From positions 1 to 44,168 of the forward strand of contig CAIJTR010000131.1 in assembly GCA_903823665.1 (NCBI GenBank): a stretch of DNA of 44,168 bases, given 5' to 3'. Position numbers and translations under genes: made by a program. A model generated the notes under the pieces. That model was given only the letters and a program-made list of their open reading frames with translations. It had not been told where the DNA came from and ran no database searches. Below are positions 9,078 through 17,740 of this stretch, one piece after another (within the stretch, counting starts at the first letter, position 1; each line of letters starts with the position of its first letter). Source of the DNA: an uncultured Rhodospirillales bacterium (lineage in GTDB: Bacteria; Pseudomonadota; Alphaproteobacteria; Acetobacterales; Acetobacteraceae).

Positions 9078-9947
9078 CTATTCGCGAACGCTCGCCAGAA
9101 TGCGCTCCGCCAACCTTAGATGGGGCCGGTCGATCATCTTTCCATCCAGCGTGAACACGCCGGCGGCCGGATTGGCGGCAAACCCCGCCTGCACCGCGCG
9201 CGCCCATTCAATCCGCCCAGTCGATGGGGTGAACGCCGCATTCACCGCCTCGATCTGATCGGGGTGAATGCAGAGCTTGCCGGCAAACCCGTCTGCCGCC
9301 GCGGCCGCGAGTTCAAGCGCCAAGCCCTGCGGGTCTTTCGGATCGGGGAACGGTGTGTCAATGGCGTCGATACCGGCGGCAGACGCGGCCAGCAGAACCA
9401 TGGCACGCGCCTGTGCAATCGCTGCCGGATAGCTGCCACCAGCGTGGCGCGGTGAGATGCCGAGGTCAGCGGACAGGTCCTCCGCCCCGAAGCACATTGC
9501 CACCACCCGCCGGGTCTGGGCCAGCATGGACGGCAGCGCGAGGACGGAGGCGGTGGTTTCGGTCGCAATAGGAAGCACGGCGATGCTGCCGATATCGACG
9601 CCCGCCGCCGCCTCTAGCGCCTCCAGATGGTGATCGAGGGCCGCAAGATCGTCCGCCGAACCGCATTTCGGCAGCATGACCGCAGCGGGTTTGGCGCGCA
9701 CGATGGCGGCGAGATCGGCCAAATACCATGGCGTGCCGGGTGGGTTGATGCGCACGATCACGCCGGGACGGGACAGACCGGGCAGAAGCGCCGCGACCAT
9801 GGCGCGGGCGGCGTCCTTGGAGCCCATCGCCACCGAATCCTCCAGATCGAGGATGACCGCGTCGGCTGCCGAAGCCATCGCCTTCTCCGCCTTGCGCGCG
9901 GAATCACCTGGGGCAAATAGCGGGCTGCGCAGACGAAGAGGCGTCAT
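9078..9947 (-). CDS. CitE-like CoA lyase (HpcH/HpaI aldolase family)
   Basis: 289 residues from the ATG at 9947, reading TPLRLRSPLFAPGD. The longer frame begins with TTG at 10004 and has no better ribosome site. Family landmarks are LDLEDSV (about residues 33-39, metal/active-site acid), RINPPGTPW, CFGAEDLSADLG and GKLCIHPDQIEAV. This is the citrate-lyase-beta-subunit-like/malyl-CoA lyase fold, which cleaves or hydrolyses acyl-CoA esters such as malyl-CoA or citramalyl-CoA. No alpha or gamma subunit of citrate lyase is nearby, so it probably acts alone on a CoA thioester. It is the first gene of a tight run with the efflux pump, an unexpected partner. The exact substrate is unknown. Confidence 0.8.
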   Translation of the reverse strand: MTPLRLRSPLFAPGDSARKAEKAMASAADAVILDLEDSVAMGSKDAARAMVAALLPGLSRPGVIVRINPPGTPWYLADLAAIVRAKPAAVMLPKCGSADDLAALDHHLEALEAAAGVDIGSIAVLPIATETTASVLALPSMLAQTRRVVAMCFGAEDLSADLGISPRHAGGSYPAAIAQARAMVLLAASAAGIDAIDTPFPDPKDPQGLALELAAAAADGFAGKLCIHPDQIEAVNAAFTPSTGRIEWARAVQAGFAANPAAGVFTLDGKMIDRPHLRLAERILASVRE

Positions 9948-9981
9948 AAACTTACTCACTCTGTGGGTTTCGGACCTTTGA

Positions 9982-9999
9982 GCATCAGTGCGCATCAGT
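9982..9999. repeat. GCATCAGT direct repeat, 10-bp period
   Basis: Two identical copies of GCATCAGT (9982-9989 and 9992-9999) lie one helical turn apart in the divergent region between the CitE-like lyase (minus) and the ABC importer (plus). The spacing suits an activator binding one face of the DNA in front of the lyase gene, but two 8-mers are weak evidence. The rest of the 283-base gap (9948-10230) shows no strong promoter to my eye. Confidence 0.25.
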
Positions 10000-10230
10000 C
10001 GCAACGAGCAACTGTCTCATTGCATTGATTGCGCGTCCCGTAGCGAAACGTGACAATTCTGGCATCTGATCAACAAGCGCCCCTGCAAAGTCGACGAAGC
10101 GTCCGTTCTCCAAACCACTATGCCGCACTGCGACGTATTCCTCTCAATTCGCCCGGCCGCACGAAACAATCTTGCGGGGCCACGCGCTATATGCAAATCA
10201 GAGGGCAAGGAATAAGGGAGACGTGCAGGG

Positions 10231-10983
10231 GTGTCAGACTCCATTTTGTCGACGCAGGGGCTGACCCGGGAGTTTCGCGGATTTGTGGCCGTCAATGGTG
10301 TGGACCTGAATGTCCGCGCTGGCACGATCCATGCGTTGATCGGCCCCAACGGTGCCGGAAAAACCACCTGTTTCAATCTGCTGACGAAGTTTCTCTCCCC
10401 GACACGCGGCACCATCCAGTTCAAGGGGCGTGACATCACGGCCACCAAGCCTGCTGACGTGGCCAGGCTGGGGTTGATCCGCAGTTTTCAGATTTCGGCG
10501 GTGTTCGCGCATCTGCCGGCGTTGCAGAACGTTCGTATTGCACTGCAGCGGGCACGCGGGGCGAGCTTTGACTTCTGGCGGTCCGAGGAGGTGCTGCACC
10601 AATACGACCAGCGCGCTCGCGAACTCCTCGATGACGTGGGCCTGTCTGAATACGTGGATGTGGAGGCCGGACAGCTCTCCTACGGTCGCAAGCGAGCATT
10701 GGAGATTGCAACCACGTTGGCGCTCGATCCTGAGATGCTGCTTCTCGATGAGCCCACCGCAGGGATGACCCATGAGGACGTTGAGCGCGTGGTGGCGCTC
10801 ATCCGCCGCATTCGCAAAGGTCGCACAATTTTAATGGTCGAACACAATCTCTCAGTTGTTGAAGGCCTGTGCGACACCATCACCGTGCTCACCCGGGGTC
10901 GTGTGCTTGCCGAAGGCGACTACGCCACGGTTTCGGCCAATCCTGAAGTTGTTTCAGCCTATTTGGGGACAGAGCATGCCTGA
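10231..10983 (+). CDS. livG: ABC importer ATPase, LivG-like
   Basis: ATP-hydrolysing subunit of a branched-chain-amino-acid-type (HAAT) importer, 250 residues. Walker A is GPNGAGKTT, the signature loop is LSYGRKRALEIATTLA, and Walker B is MLLLDEPTAGM followed by the switch VEHNLSVVEGLCD. The degenerate LSYG in place of LSGG is usual for LivG-type proteins. The start is GTG at 10231, with AGGGAG at 10214-10219 as a somewhat distant ribosome site. It is the first gene of a six-gene importer operon and overlaps livF by eight bases. The substrate cannot be deduced; amino acids, amides, urea or aromatic acids are all used by this transporter family. Confidence 0.87.
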   Translation: MSDSILSTQGLTREFRGFVAVNGVDLNVRAGTIHALIGPNGAGKTTCFNLLTKFLSPTRGTIQFKGRDITATKPADVARLGLIRSFQISAVFAHLPALQNVRIALQRARGASFDFWRSEEVLHQYDQRARELLDDVGLSEYVDVEAGQLSYGRKRALEIATTLALDPEMLLLDEPTAGMTHEDVERVVALIRRIRKGRTILMVEHNLSVVEGLCDTITVLTRGRVLAEGDYATVSANPEVVSAYLGTEHA

Positions 10984-11680
10984 GATCATGCTCGACGTGC
11001 GTGACCTGAACGCATGGTATGGCGAGAGCCACATTCTGCACGGCGTGAACTTCAATGTCCGCGAGGGCGAGGTTGTCACCCTGCTTGGCCGCAACGGTGC
11101 TGGCAAAACGACCACCATGAAGTCCATCATGGGTCTGGTCGGCAAGCGCACCGGCTCGGTGAAGTATAAAGGTGCCGAGACGGTGGATATGCGGTCGGAC
11201 CGCATCGCCAAGGCCGGGATTGCTCTATGCCCTGAGGAGCGCGGTATCTTCGCCAGCCTCAACGTGACCGAAAACCTGATGCTGCCGCCGATCACTGCAC
11301 CCGGCGGCCTGTCGGTTACCGAAATCCATGAGTTGTTCCCCAATCTCAAGGAACGCGCAGGCAGCCCCGGCACCAAGCTGTCCGGCGGCGAGCAACAGAT
11401 GCTCGCCATTGGCCGGATTTTGCGCACCGGGGCCAAATTGCTGCTGCTCGATGAGCCGACCGAAGGATTGGCCCCGGTCATCGTCCAGCAGATCGGCCGT
11501 ACCATCCGCGAGATCAAGCAGCGCGGCTTCACGGTGCTGCTGGTCGAGCAGAATTTCCGTTTCGCCGCCACCGTGGCGGACCGGCACTACGTGATGGACC
11601 ACGGCGTGGTGATCGACGAGATCGACAACCACGAACTCGACGCCAACATGGACAAACTGCACGACTATCTCGGCGTTTGA
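10976..11680 (+). CDS. livF: ABC importer ATPase, LivF-like
   Basis: Second ATPase of the importer, 234 residues from the ATG at 10976, reading PEIMLDVRDLNAWYGESHIL. A longer open frame to 10856 lies inside livG and is not credible. Walker A is GRNGAGKTT, the signature is LSGGEQQMLAIGRIL, Walker B is LLLLDEPTEGLAP, and the switch His is replaced by Gln-Asn in VEQNFRFA, as is normal for LivF. CPEERGIFASLNVTENL is a LivF family segment. It pairs with the livG product on the cytoplasmic face of the LivHM permease. Confidence 0.88.
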   Translation: MPEIMLDVRDLNAWYGESHILHGVNFNVREGEVVTLLGRNGAGKTTTMKSIMGLVGKRTGSVKYKGAETVDMRSDRIAKAGIALCPEERGIFASLNVTENLMLPPITAPGGLSVTEIHELFPNLKERAGSPGTKLSGGEQQMLAIGRILRTGAKLLLLDEPTEGLAPVIVQQIGRTIREIKQRGFTVLLVEQNFRFAATVADRHYVMDHGVVIDEIDNHELDANMDKLHDYLGV

Positions 11681-11702
11681 GCCGCAATCAGGGGAGACGA
11701 AC

Positions 11703-12923
11703 ATGATCATCAATCGCCGCGCATTGCTGGCCACAGCTGCCGCCAGCGCCACCCTTCCCGCCATGCGCGCCCGCGCACAGGGAGCCAATCTCAAGATCGG
11801 CGTGCTGACCGACCTGTCCGGACCTTATAAGGACCTCGCCGGTCCGCAGGCCATTCAGTGCGTCTACCAAGCCATGGAAGATGCCGGCATCTCGGGCAAG
11901 GGCATGACGGTGGATGTGATCTCCGCCGATCACCAAAACAAGCCCGATGTCGGTGCCGGTGTGGCGCGCCAATGGTTTGACCGCGAAGGCGTAGACATCA
12001 TCGTCGAAGTCGCCAACTCAGGCGTGGCACTCGCAGTGGCGGGCGTCGCCAAGGAAAAGAACAAGGTTTACATCAACTCCGGTGCCGCCACCTCCGATCT
12101 CACCGGCGGGCAGTGCAATGCCAACACGATCCATTGGGCTTACGACACTTATATGCTGGCGAAGTCCACCGGTGGCGCGCTGGCCAAGGCCGGTGGGGAC
12201 AGCTGGTTCTTCATCACCGCCGATTACGCCTTCGGCAAGGCGCTGCAGCGTGACACGACGGGGTTCATCGAGGCCAACAAGGGCAAGGTGACCGGCTCGA
12301 TCGCCTATCCTTTCCCCGGCACCACCGATTTCTCGTCCATGCTGCTGCAGGCGCAATCATCTGGGGCGAAGGTGCTCGGCATCGCCAATGCGGGCACCGA
12401 CACGATCAACACCATCAAGCAGGCCAAGGAATTCGGCGTCACGATGACGCTGGCAGGCCTTCTGCTGTTCCTGTCCGACGTGCATGCGCTGGGGCTGGAG
12501 ACGGCACAGGGCATCGTGCTGACCGATAGCTTCTATTGGGACCACAACGACAAGACCCGTGCGTTTTCCGCGCGGCTTGCAAAGAAATTCCCGTCTGCCC
12601 GCCCCACAATGGTGCATGCGGGCGTGTATTCCTCGGTGCTGCACTACCTGAAGGTGGCGGCCCAGGCCGGCGTGCCCGCCATGAAAGGCAGCGGCACGGA
12701 TGTGGTGGCCAAGCTAAAGGCGATGCCGACCGACGATGATGCCTTCGGCCCCGGCAGCATCCGCATCGACGGCCGCAAGATCCATCCAACCTATCTCCGC
12801 CGCATCAAGAAGCCGTCGGAGAGCAAGGGGCCATGGGATTACTGCGCCACAATCAGCAGCCTGCCAGCGGACGAAGCCTTCCGTCCGCTCGCCGAAGATG
12901 GCTGTCCGCTGGTGAAAAGCTGA
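11703..12923 (+). CDS. ABC importer substrate-binding protein, copy 1
   Basis: Periplasmic ligand-binding protein of the Leu/Ile/Val-binding-like type (Peripla_BP_6), 406 residues. The N-terminus INRRALLATAAASATLPA is an RR-containing, Tat-like signal ending near ARAQG. The mature protein begins LKIGVLTDLSGPYKD, the usual first strand of the family. A strong GGGGAG ribosome site precedes the ATG by a few bases. Copy 2 follows directly and is well over half identical by eye, sharing long blocks such as ADHQNKPDVG, YPFPGTTDFSS and LQAQSSGAKVLG. Two binding proteins feeding one permease usually widen or tune substrate range. The ligand is unknown. Confidence 0.85.
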   Translation: MIINRRALLATAAASATLPAMRARAQGANLKIGVLTDLSGPYKDLAGPQAIQCVYQAMEDAGISGKGMTVDVISADHQNKPDVGAGVARQWFDREGVDIIVEVANSGVALAVAGVAKEKNKVYINSGAATSDLTGGQCNANTIHWAYDTYMLAKSTGGALAKAGGDSWFFITADYAFGKALQRDTTGFIEANKGKVTGSIAYPFPGTTDFSSMLLQAQSSGAKVLGIANAGTDTINTIKQAKEFGVTMTLAGLLLFLSDVHALGLETAQGIVLTDSFYWDHNDKTRAFSARLAKKFPSARPTMVHAGVYSSVLHYLKVAAQAGVPAMKGSGTDVVAKLKAMPTDDDAFGPGSIRIDGRKIHPTYLRRIKKPSESKGPWDYCATISSLPADEAFRPLAEDGCPLVKS

Positions 12924-12959
12924 GCCTCACCTAACACCAACCTGCAAAAGGGAACGTCC

Positions 12960-14192
12960 ATGGAAATTTCTCGTCGCAAACTGCTTGGCACCGTCACCAC
13001 GGCTGCCGCTACCACCGCACTGCCAATGTCCCGAGCCCGTGCCCAGGCAAAGCCGGTCTTCAAGCTCGGCGTTCTCAACGACCAGTCAGGCCCATATCGT
13101 GACACCGGCGGCATCACCTCGGTGATCTGTACCAAGCAAGCAGTGGAAGAATTTTCTTCGCTCATGCAGGGCTACACGGTCGAGGTTGTGACCGCTGACC
13201 ATCAGAATAAGCCGGACGTGGGTGCCTCCATCGCACGCCAGTGGTTTGACCGTGACGGCGTCGACGCGATCCTTGACGTGCCGAATTCCGGCGTGGCGCT
13301 GGCGGTTTCGGCCGTGGCCAAGGAGAAGAACAAGGTTCATCTTAATACCGGTGCCGCGACATCCGATCTCACCGGCGTGCAGTGCAACGAGAACTTCATC
13401 TCGTGGAACTACGACACCTGGATGCTGGCGCAATCGACCGGCGGTGCCACGGTGAAGGCAGGCGGCGACACCTGGTTCTTCATCACCGCAGATTACGCCT
13501 TCGGCCACAAGCTCGAAGGTGACACCACGGCGCTGATCAAATCGGCCAAGGGCAGCGTGAAGGGGTCGGCCTCCTATCCGTTCCCGGGCACCACCGATTT
13601 CTCGTCGTTCTTGCTGCAGGCGCAATCGTCCGGTGCGAAGGTGCTCGGTCTGGCCAATGCGGGCGGGGACACGATCAACTCCATCAAGCAAGCCAAGGAA
13701 TTCGGCCTTACGATGGATATCGCAGCGCTGCTGATGTTCATCTCCGACGTCAAGGCGCTCACCCTTGAAGTGGCGCAGGGCCTGCACCTGACCGAGAGCT
13801 TCTACTGGGATCTGAATGACGGCACCCGCGCCTTCACCAACCGGGTGAAGTCGAAGACGCCGGATAACTGGCCGAACATGTCCCATGCCGGCTGCTACTC
13901 CGGCTCGCTGCACTTCATGAAGGCGATCAACAAGATCGGTGCCACCGCCGCCAAGGCGAGCGGCAAGGCGATTGTGGAAGCGATGAAGTCGCTGCCGACC
14001 GAGGATGATGCATTCGGCAAGGGCAGCATTCGCCAGGACGGCCGCAGCCTGTTCCCGTCGTATCTCTTCCAGGTGAAGAAGCCGTCGGAGAGCAAGGGCA
14101 CGTGGGATTACTACAAGCTCGTGCAGACCACGCCGGCCGAGCAGGCCTGGCGCCCGCTGAAGGATGGCGGCTGCCCGTTCATCAAGGCCTAA
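12960..14192 (+). CDS. ABC importer substrate-binding protein, copy 2
   Basis: Paralogue of the preceding gene, 410 residues, same fold and same C-terminal pattern (KKPSESKG-W-DY). Its signal EISRRKLLGTVTTAAATTALP is a better Tat consensus (SRRKLLG) than that of copy 1. AAGGGA precedes the ATG. The ligand-pocket region differs: copy 1 has IHWAYDTYMLAK where copy 2 has ISWNYDTWMLAQ, and ANAGTDT corresponds to ANAGGDT. This is the pattern expected if the two bind related but different molecules after tandem duplication. A 36-base gap separates the copies. Confidence 0.85.
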   Translation: MEISRRKLLGTVTTAAATTALPMSRARAQAKPVFKLGVLNDQSGPYRDTGGITSVICTKQAVEEFSSLMQGYTVEVVTADHQNKPDVGASIARQWFDRDGVDAILDVPNSGVALAVSAVAKEKNKVHLNTGAATSDLTGVQCNENFISWNYDTWMLAQSTGGATVKAGGDTWFFITADYAFGHKLEGDTTALIKSAKGSVKGSASYPFPGTTDFSSFLLQAQSSGAKVLGLANAGGDTINSIKQAKEFGLTMDIAALLMFISDVKALTLEVAQGLHLTESFYWDLNDGTRAFTNRVKSKTPDNWPNMSHAGCYSGSLHFMKAINKIGATAAKASGKAIVEAMKSLPTEDDAFGKGSIRQDGRSLFPSYLFQVKKPSESKGTWDYYKLVQTTPAEQAWRPLKDGGCPFIKA

Positions 14193-14256
14193 ACCTCGCG
14201 CAACCGCCCGGACCTGCCAGGGTCCGGGTTGGCGCATATCCCTTGAAGGCTGCTTT

Positions 14257-15144
14257 ATGTTGATGGTTCTCGGCTACAATATCGGCCCCCTGCTGGCCCA
14301 AGGAATGCTCGGTCTGATCAACGGCGCGTTCTACGCACTGCTGTCGCTTGGCCTTGCGGTGATCTTTGGCCTGCTCAACATCATCAACTTCGCGCATGGC
14401 GCGTTGTTCATGCTGGGTGCTGTGGTGTCGTGGATGCTGCTGAACTGGATCGGCATTGGCTACTGGCCATCGCTCATCATCGCACCGCTGATCGTGGGCG
14501 CGTTCGGCGTGCTGCTGGAGAAGGTGTTCATCAGCAAGCTCTACAAGCTCGACCATCTTTACGGATTGCTGCTCACCTTCGGCGTGGCTTTGATCGTTGA
14601 AGGTCTGGCGCGCAATCAGTTTGGCAGCTCCGGCATGGCCTATGCGGTGCCAGACTCGCTGCGCGGTGCGACCAAACTCGGCTTCATGATCATGCCGACC
14701 TATCGCGCCTGGGTGGTGGTGGCCTCGTTTGTGGTGTGCATCAGCACCTGGCTGATCCTGGAGAAAACCCCCATCGGTGCCACGCTGCGGGCCGCCACCG
14801 AGAACGCGGCCCTGGTTCAATCATTCGGCGTGAACGTGCCAAGGCTCGTCACCCTCACCTATGGCGCGGGCGTGGCGCTTGCAGCCTTTGCCGGTGTGAT
14901 GGCGGCCCCGGTCTATTCGGTGAACCCGAACATGGGCAGCAATGTGATCATTGTGGTGTTCGCGGTGGTGGTGATTGGCGGGATGGGCTCGATCCTCGGT
15001 TCCATCCTGACGGGCTTCGGCCTCGGGCTGCTCGAGGGCTTCACCAAATACATTTATCCTGAAGGCTCGGGCGTGGTGGTGTTTGTGCTGATGATCATCG
15101 TGCTGCTGCTGCGCCCGGCCGGTCTGTTCGGGAAGGTCAGCTGA
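14257..15144 (+). CDS. livH: ABC importer permease, LivH-like
   Basis: Inner-membrane permease subunit, 295 residues from the ATG at 14257, which has GAAGG at 14245-14249. A longer frame starting at 14164 would overlap the binding-protein gene. The sequence is almost wholly hydrophobic helices. Family segments are GLINGAFYALLSLGLAVIFG, NIINFAHGALFMLGA near the N-terminus and the cytoplasmic coupling loop GATLRAATENAALVQSFGVN. VVIGGMGSILGSILTGFGLG is the usual late helix. Its stop overlaps the livM start by one base (TGATG). Confidence 0.87.
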   Translation: MLMVLGYNIGPLLAQGMLGLINGAFYALLSLGLAVIFGLLNIINFAHGALFMLGAVVSWMLLNWIGIGYWPSLIIAPLIVGAFGVLLEKVFISKLYKLDHLYGLLLTFGVALIVEGLARNQFGSSGMAYAVPDSLRGATKLGFMIMPTYRAWVVVASFVVCISTWLILEKTPIGATLRAATENAALVQSFGVNVPRLVTLTYGAGVALAAFAGVMAAPVYSVNPNMGSNVIIVVFAVVVIGGMGSILGSILTGFGLGLLEGFTKYIYPEGSGVVVFVLMIIVLLLRPAGLFGKVS

Positions 15145-16079
15145 TGATCTGGAGTTTCTCCCGCCCGCAGTTGCTGGCGCTGGTCGTGATGCTGGCCGTC
15201 ATCGGGATTGCACCGGCCTTCGTCTATCCCGTGTTCCTGATGAAGGTGATGTGCTTCGCGCTATTCGCCTGCGCCTTCAACCTCCTGATCGGCTATGTGG
15301 GACTGCTGTCATTCGGCCATGCGGCGTATTTCGGCATGGGGGCTTATGTGAGCGCCTATGCCGCAAAATCCTGGGGCCTTTCAGCTGAAATCTGTGTGCT
15401 GCTGGGCGGGCTGGTGGGCGCTGGGCTGGGCGTGGTGTTCGGGGCCATCGCCATTCGCCGGCAGGGCATTTACTTCTCGATGATCACGCTGGCGCTGGCG
15501 CAGTTCACTTACTTCCTTTGCACTCAGCTGCCGTTCACCGGCGGTGAGGATGGCATTCAGCAGGTGCCGCGTGCCGCCCTGCTCGGCTTTATCTCGATGA
15601 AGCCGGATATGGCAATTTACTGGATGACGGCGGGCGTGTTCCTGATCGGATTTCTGGCGATTTTCCGCATCATTCATTCCCCGTTTGGCCAGGTGCTGAA
15701 GGCGATCCGCGAGAACGAGCCGCGCGCCATCTCGCTGGGCTACCGGGTGGATGACTACAAGCTGATCGCGTTCACGCTCTCCACCTTCGTGGCGGGCTGC
15801 GCGGGTGGGATGAAATCACTGGTGTTCGGCATTGCGTCGTTGACAGATGTGACGTGGCAGGCCTCGGGCGAGATCGTGCTGACGACGCTGCTAGGTGGCC
15901 TGGGCACAATATTTGGCCCGGTGATAGGCGCGGTGATCACCAACACGCTTGAGTTCTACCTGGCACCGTTCGGCTCATGGGTGACGGTGACGCAAGGCGT
16001 GATTTTCGTGCTGTGCGTGATGCTGTTCCGCCGCGGTGTGGTTGGCGAGATTGCGGCGAAGACGAAGGTCTCGCTCTAA
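15144..16079 (+). CDS. livM: ABC importer permease, LivM-like
   Basis: Second permease of the importer, 311 residues with many membrane helices. Diagnostic LivM segments are FNLLIGYVGLLSFGHAAYFG, the coupling loop PFGQVLKAIRENEPRAISLGY and LLGGLGTIFGPVIGA. It is the last gene of the operon. Its TAA stop is one base away from the stop codon of the convergent DUF4864 gene, leaving no room for a separate terminator between them. Confidence 0.87.
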   Translation: MIWSFSRPQLLALVVMLAVIGIAPAFVYPVFLMKVMCFALFACAFNLLIGYVGLLSFGHAAYFGMGAYVSAYAAKSWGLSAEICVLLGGLVGAGLGVVFGAIAIRRQGIYFSMITLALAQFTYFLCTQLPFTGGEDGIQQVPRAALLGFISMKPDMAIYWMTAGVFLIGFLAIFRIIHSPFGQVLKAIRENEPRAISLGYRVDDYKLIAFTLSTFVAGCAGGMKSLVFGIASLTDVTWQASGEIVLTTLLGGLGTIFGPVIGAVITNTLEFYLAPFGSWVTVTQGVIFVLCVMLFRRGVVGEIAAKTKVSL

Positions 16080-16080
16080 C

Positions 16081-16503
16081 CTACGTCGCAAGTGGAGCAC
16101 TTTCGGTCAGTTGGCAGCCGGAGATTTTCCAGCTGCCATCTGGCTGCTTCTCCATGTGATACAGTGCCAAATAGCGCACGCCGTCTGGGCCGGTGATGTA
16201 GACGTGCTGCACGAAATCGTCTTCCGCCGTATCGAGCGCACCAAATTGAGGCCGCTTGGATCGAAACACCGGCGGATAGCCGCGCTCGACCATCCCGATA
16301 AAATTGCCTGGCGTTCCGAACATGTGCTGGATCATCGGTGACGCATACGCGAATGCCGCATCAGCATCATCGTGGTTGAAGGCATCAAGCTGCTGGCTGA
16401 TCACCGACTGAATGGCATCCCGGTCTTGCGCTGAGGGAACCTCACCGGCCCATGCGATGGAGGTGACCATGGACATCAGCAACGCCAGCACAAAGCGCAT
16501 CAC
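16081..16503 (-). CDS. secreted DUF4864-type protein
   Basis: 140 residues with a Sec signal (MMRFVLALLMSMVTSIAWAG). The body, with QDRDAIQSVISQQLDAFNHD, AFAYASPMIQHMFG and the VERGYPPVFR segment, fits DUF4864, a small cystatin/NTF2-like secreted domain of unknown function found in alphaproteobacteria. It lies 61 bases beyond the last suf gene on the same strand, so it may be read through from the suf operon, though a hairpin sits in the gap. Nothing in the sequence suggests an active site. Confidence 0.65.
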   Translation of the reverse strand: MMRFVLALLMSMVTSIAWAGEVPSAQDRDAIQSVISQQLDAFNHDDADAAFAYASPMIQHMFGTPGNFIGMVERGYPPVFRSKRPQFGALDTAEDDFVQHVYITGPDGVRYLALYHMEKQPDGSWKISGCQLTESAPLAT

Positions 16504-16529
16504 AGCCTCCGTAAAATGATCCCCACAGT

Positions 16530-16545
16530 CTCGTTACGAAACGAG
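16530..16545 (-). terminator. possible weak hairpin after the suf operon
   Basis: CTCGTT-ACGA-AACGAG forms a 6-bp stem with a 4-base loop between sufA and the DUF4864 gene. There is no T-run after it on the minus strand, so it would be at best a weak or Rho-assisted stop, or an RNA-processing element. Confidence 0.22.
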
Positions 16546-16564
16546 TTACCGGACACGGATGCAA

Positions 16565-16933
16565 TCATACGTGGAAGCTCTCGCCGCAACCGCAACGGCC
16601 CTTTTCATTCGGATTGACAAAGGTGAAGCCCGACGAAAGTGCCTTCACCTCGTAATCCATCGTCGTTCCGATCAGGAACAAAGTCGCTTTGCGATCCACA
16701 AGAACGGTGAGCCCCTTGTCGGTGACGACCTCATCGGTCGCCGCGGGCGCTTCCACCCAGCTCATGTCGTAGGACATGCCTGAGCATCCTTTGGTACTGA
16801 CGGCAATGCGCAGTAGCATGCCTTCCTGTCCCTTGGCGTAAAGCGAGCGCAGGCGCTCGGCCGCGGCGTCAGATAACTGCATCAGCGGCGGCAGCGCGCG
16901 ACGGGGTTTGGCGTTGGTGAGCGTGGTGGACAT
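16565..16933 (-). CDS. sufA: A-type iron-sulfur carrier, SufA-like
   Basis: 122 residues from the ATG at 16933, with GAGGGG as ribosome site. It carries the three conserved cysteines of A-type carriers: Cys50 in STKGCSGMSY and Cys114/Cys116 in GRCGCGESF near the C-terminus. These bind a [2Fe-2S] or [4Fe-4S] cluster for transfer to target enzymes. It is the last gene of the suf operon, 11 bases after sufT. An extended, poorly conserved N-terminus of about 15 residues precedes the domain. The family also includes ErpA and IscA; the position in the operon favours SufA. Confidence 0.85.
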   Translation of the reverse strand: MSTTLTNAKPRRALPPLMQLSDAAAERLRSLYAKGQEGMLLRIAVSTKGCSGMSYDMSWVEAPAATDEVVTDKGLTVLVDRKATLFLIGTTMDYEVKALSSGFTFVNPNEKGRCGCGESFHV

Positions 16934-16944
16934 CGAACTTCCCC

Positions 16945-17301
16945 TCAAAACATGTTTAGGGATAGACGGGCATCTTCAGTCATGCGGCTCGGGTCCCAGG
17001 CGGGCTCCCACACCACTTCGACGTCACATGACGACACACCGGGCAGCGCCATGATGGCCTCGCGCACCTGCACCGGCAGCTCCTGTGCCGAGGGGCAGCC
17101 TGGCGCGGTGAGCGACATCTCGACCTTCACGTAGCCTTCGGGTGTGGTCTCGATCGCGTAGATCAGGCCGAGTTCGTAGATGTTGACCGGGATTTCCGGG
17201 TCGTACACCGTCGCACATGCCGCGATCAGCATATCCTCGCTGGGCACTGCCACGGTCTCGCCCTCGGGCGTCCAGTTGCTGACGTGGGACGTGTCATTCA
17301 C
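16945..17301 (-). CDS. sufT: SUF system protein SufT (MIP18/DUF59 family)
   Basis: 118 residues of the DUF59/MIP18 fold, with YDPEIPVNIYELGLIY and TAPGCPSAQELP as the signature segments. The single conserved Cys lies in the second. SufT-type proteins help mature iron-sulfur proteins, especially under high demand. The gene overlaps the end of sufU by eight bases and precedes sufA. Confidence 0.85.
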   Translation of the reverse strand: MNDTSHVSNWTPEGETVAVPSEDMLIAACATVYDPEIPVNIYELGLIYAIETTPEGYVKVEMSLTAPGCPSAQELPVQVREAIMALPGVSSCDVEVVWEPAWDPSRMTEDARLSLNMF

Positions 17302-17740
17302 TGCTCGCGTTTCCTTTTCCAGCCATGGCCGCCTTCAATGCCATCCAGGGCAGGGTGGCGCATTTGATGCGTGATGGATACTCGTGCACGCCCGCCAGCG
17401 GGCGCAAGGTGGCCAATTGCGGCGCACCACCATTGCCGGTGCGCGCCATGCCTGTGAATGCGGTGGTAAGCTCCGCAATCTCGTCCGCCGTCTTGCCGAT
17501 CACGGCCTCGGCCATCAGATCGGCCGACGCGATGCTGATGGCGCAGCCGCGAGCCTCAAAGCCAACTTCCGCCACCGCCTCACCATCCCTGCGCACGAAG
17601 ACCTGCACACGATCCCCACACATCGGGTTGTCACCGCGCGCCTCGGCGTCGAACACCTCCAACCTGCGCCCGTGATGGGGCTTGCGGCCGCGATCAAGGA
17701 TCACCTGCTGATAGAGATCACGCAGGTCTTCGAACATCAC
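17294..17740 (-). CDS. sufU: iron-sulfur scaffold / sulfur acceptor SufU
   Basis: 148 residues of the IscU-like fold. The metal ligands are all present: Cys41 and Asp43 (NPMCGDRV), Cys66 (ARGCAIS) and Cys127 (RIKCATLPW). The insertion between the second and third ligands, which distinguishes SufU from IscU, is visible around residues 85-115. SufU takes persulfide from SufS, usually with a bound zinc ion. The start overlaps the sufS stop by ATGA at 17737-17740. Confidence 0.88.
   Translation of the reverse strand: MMFEDLRDLYQQVILDRGRKPHHGRRLEVFDAEARGDNPMCGDRVQVFVRRDGEAVAEVGFEARGCAISIASADLMAEAVIGKTADEIAELTTAFTGMARTGNGGAPQLATLRPLAGVHEYPSRIKCATLPWMALKAAMAGKGNASSE

Noticed and set aside
14164-14256. 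upstream extension of the LivH-like permease
   Set aside because: It would overlap the binding-protein gene, is Arg/Pro-rich rather than membrane-like, and has no ribosome site, whereas ATG 14257 does.
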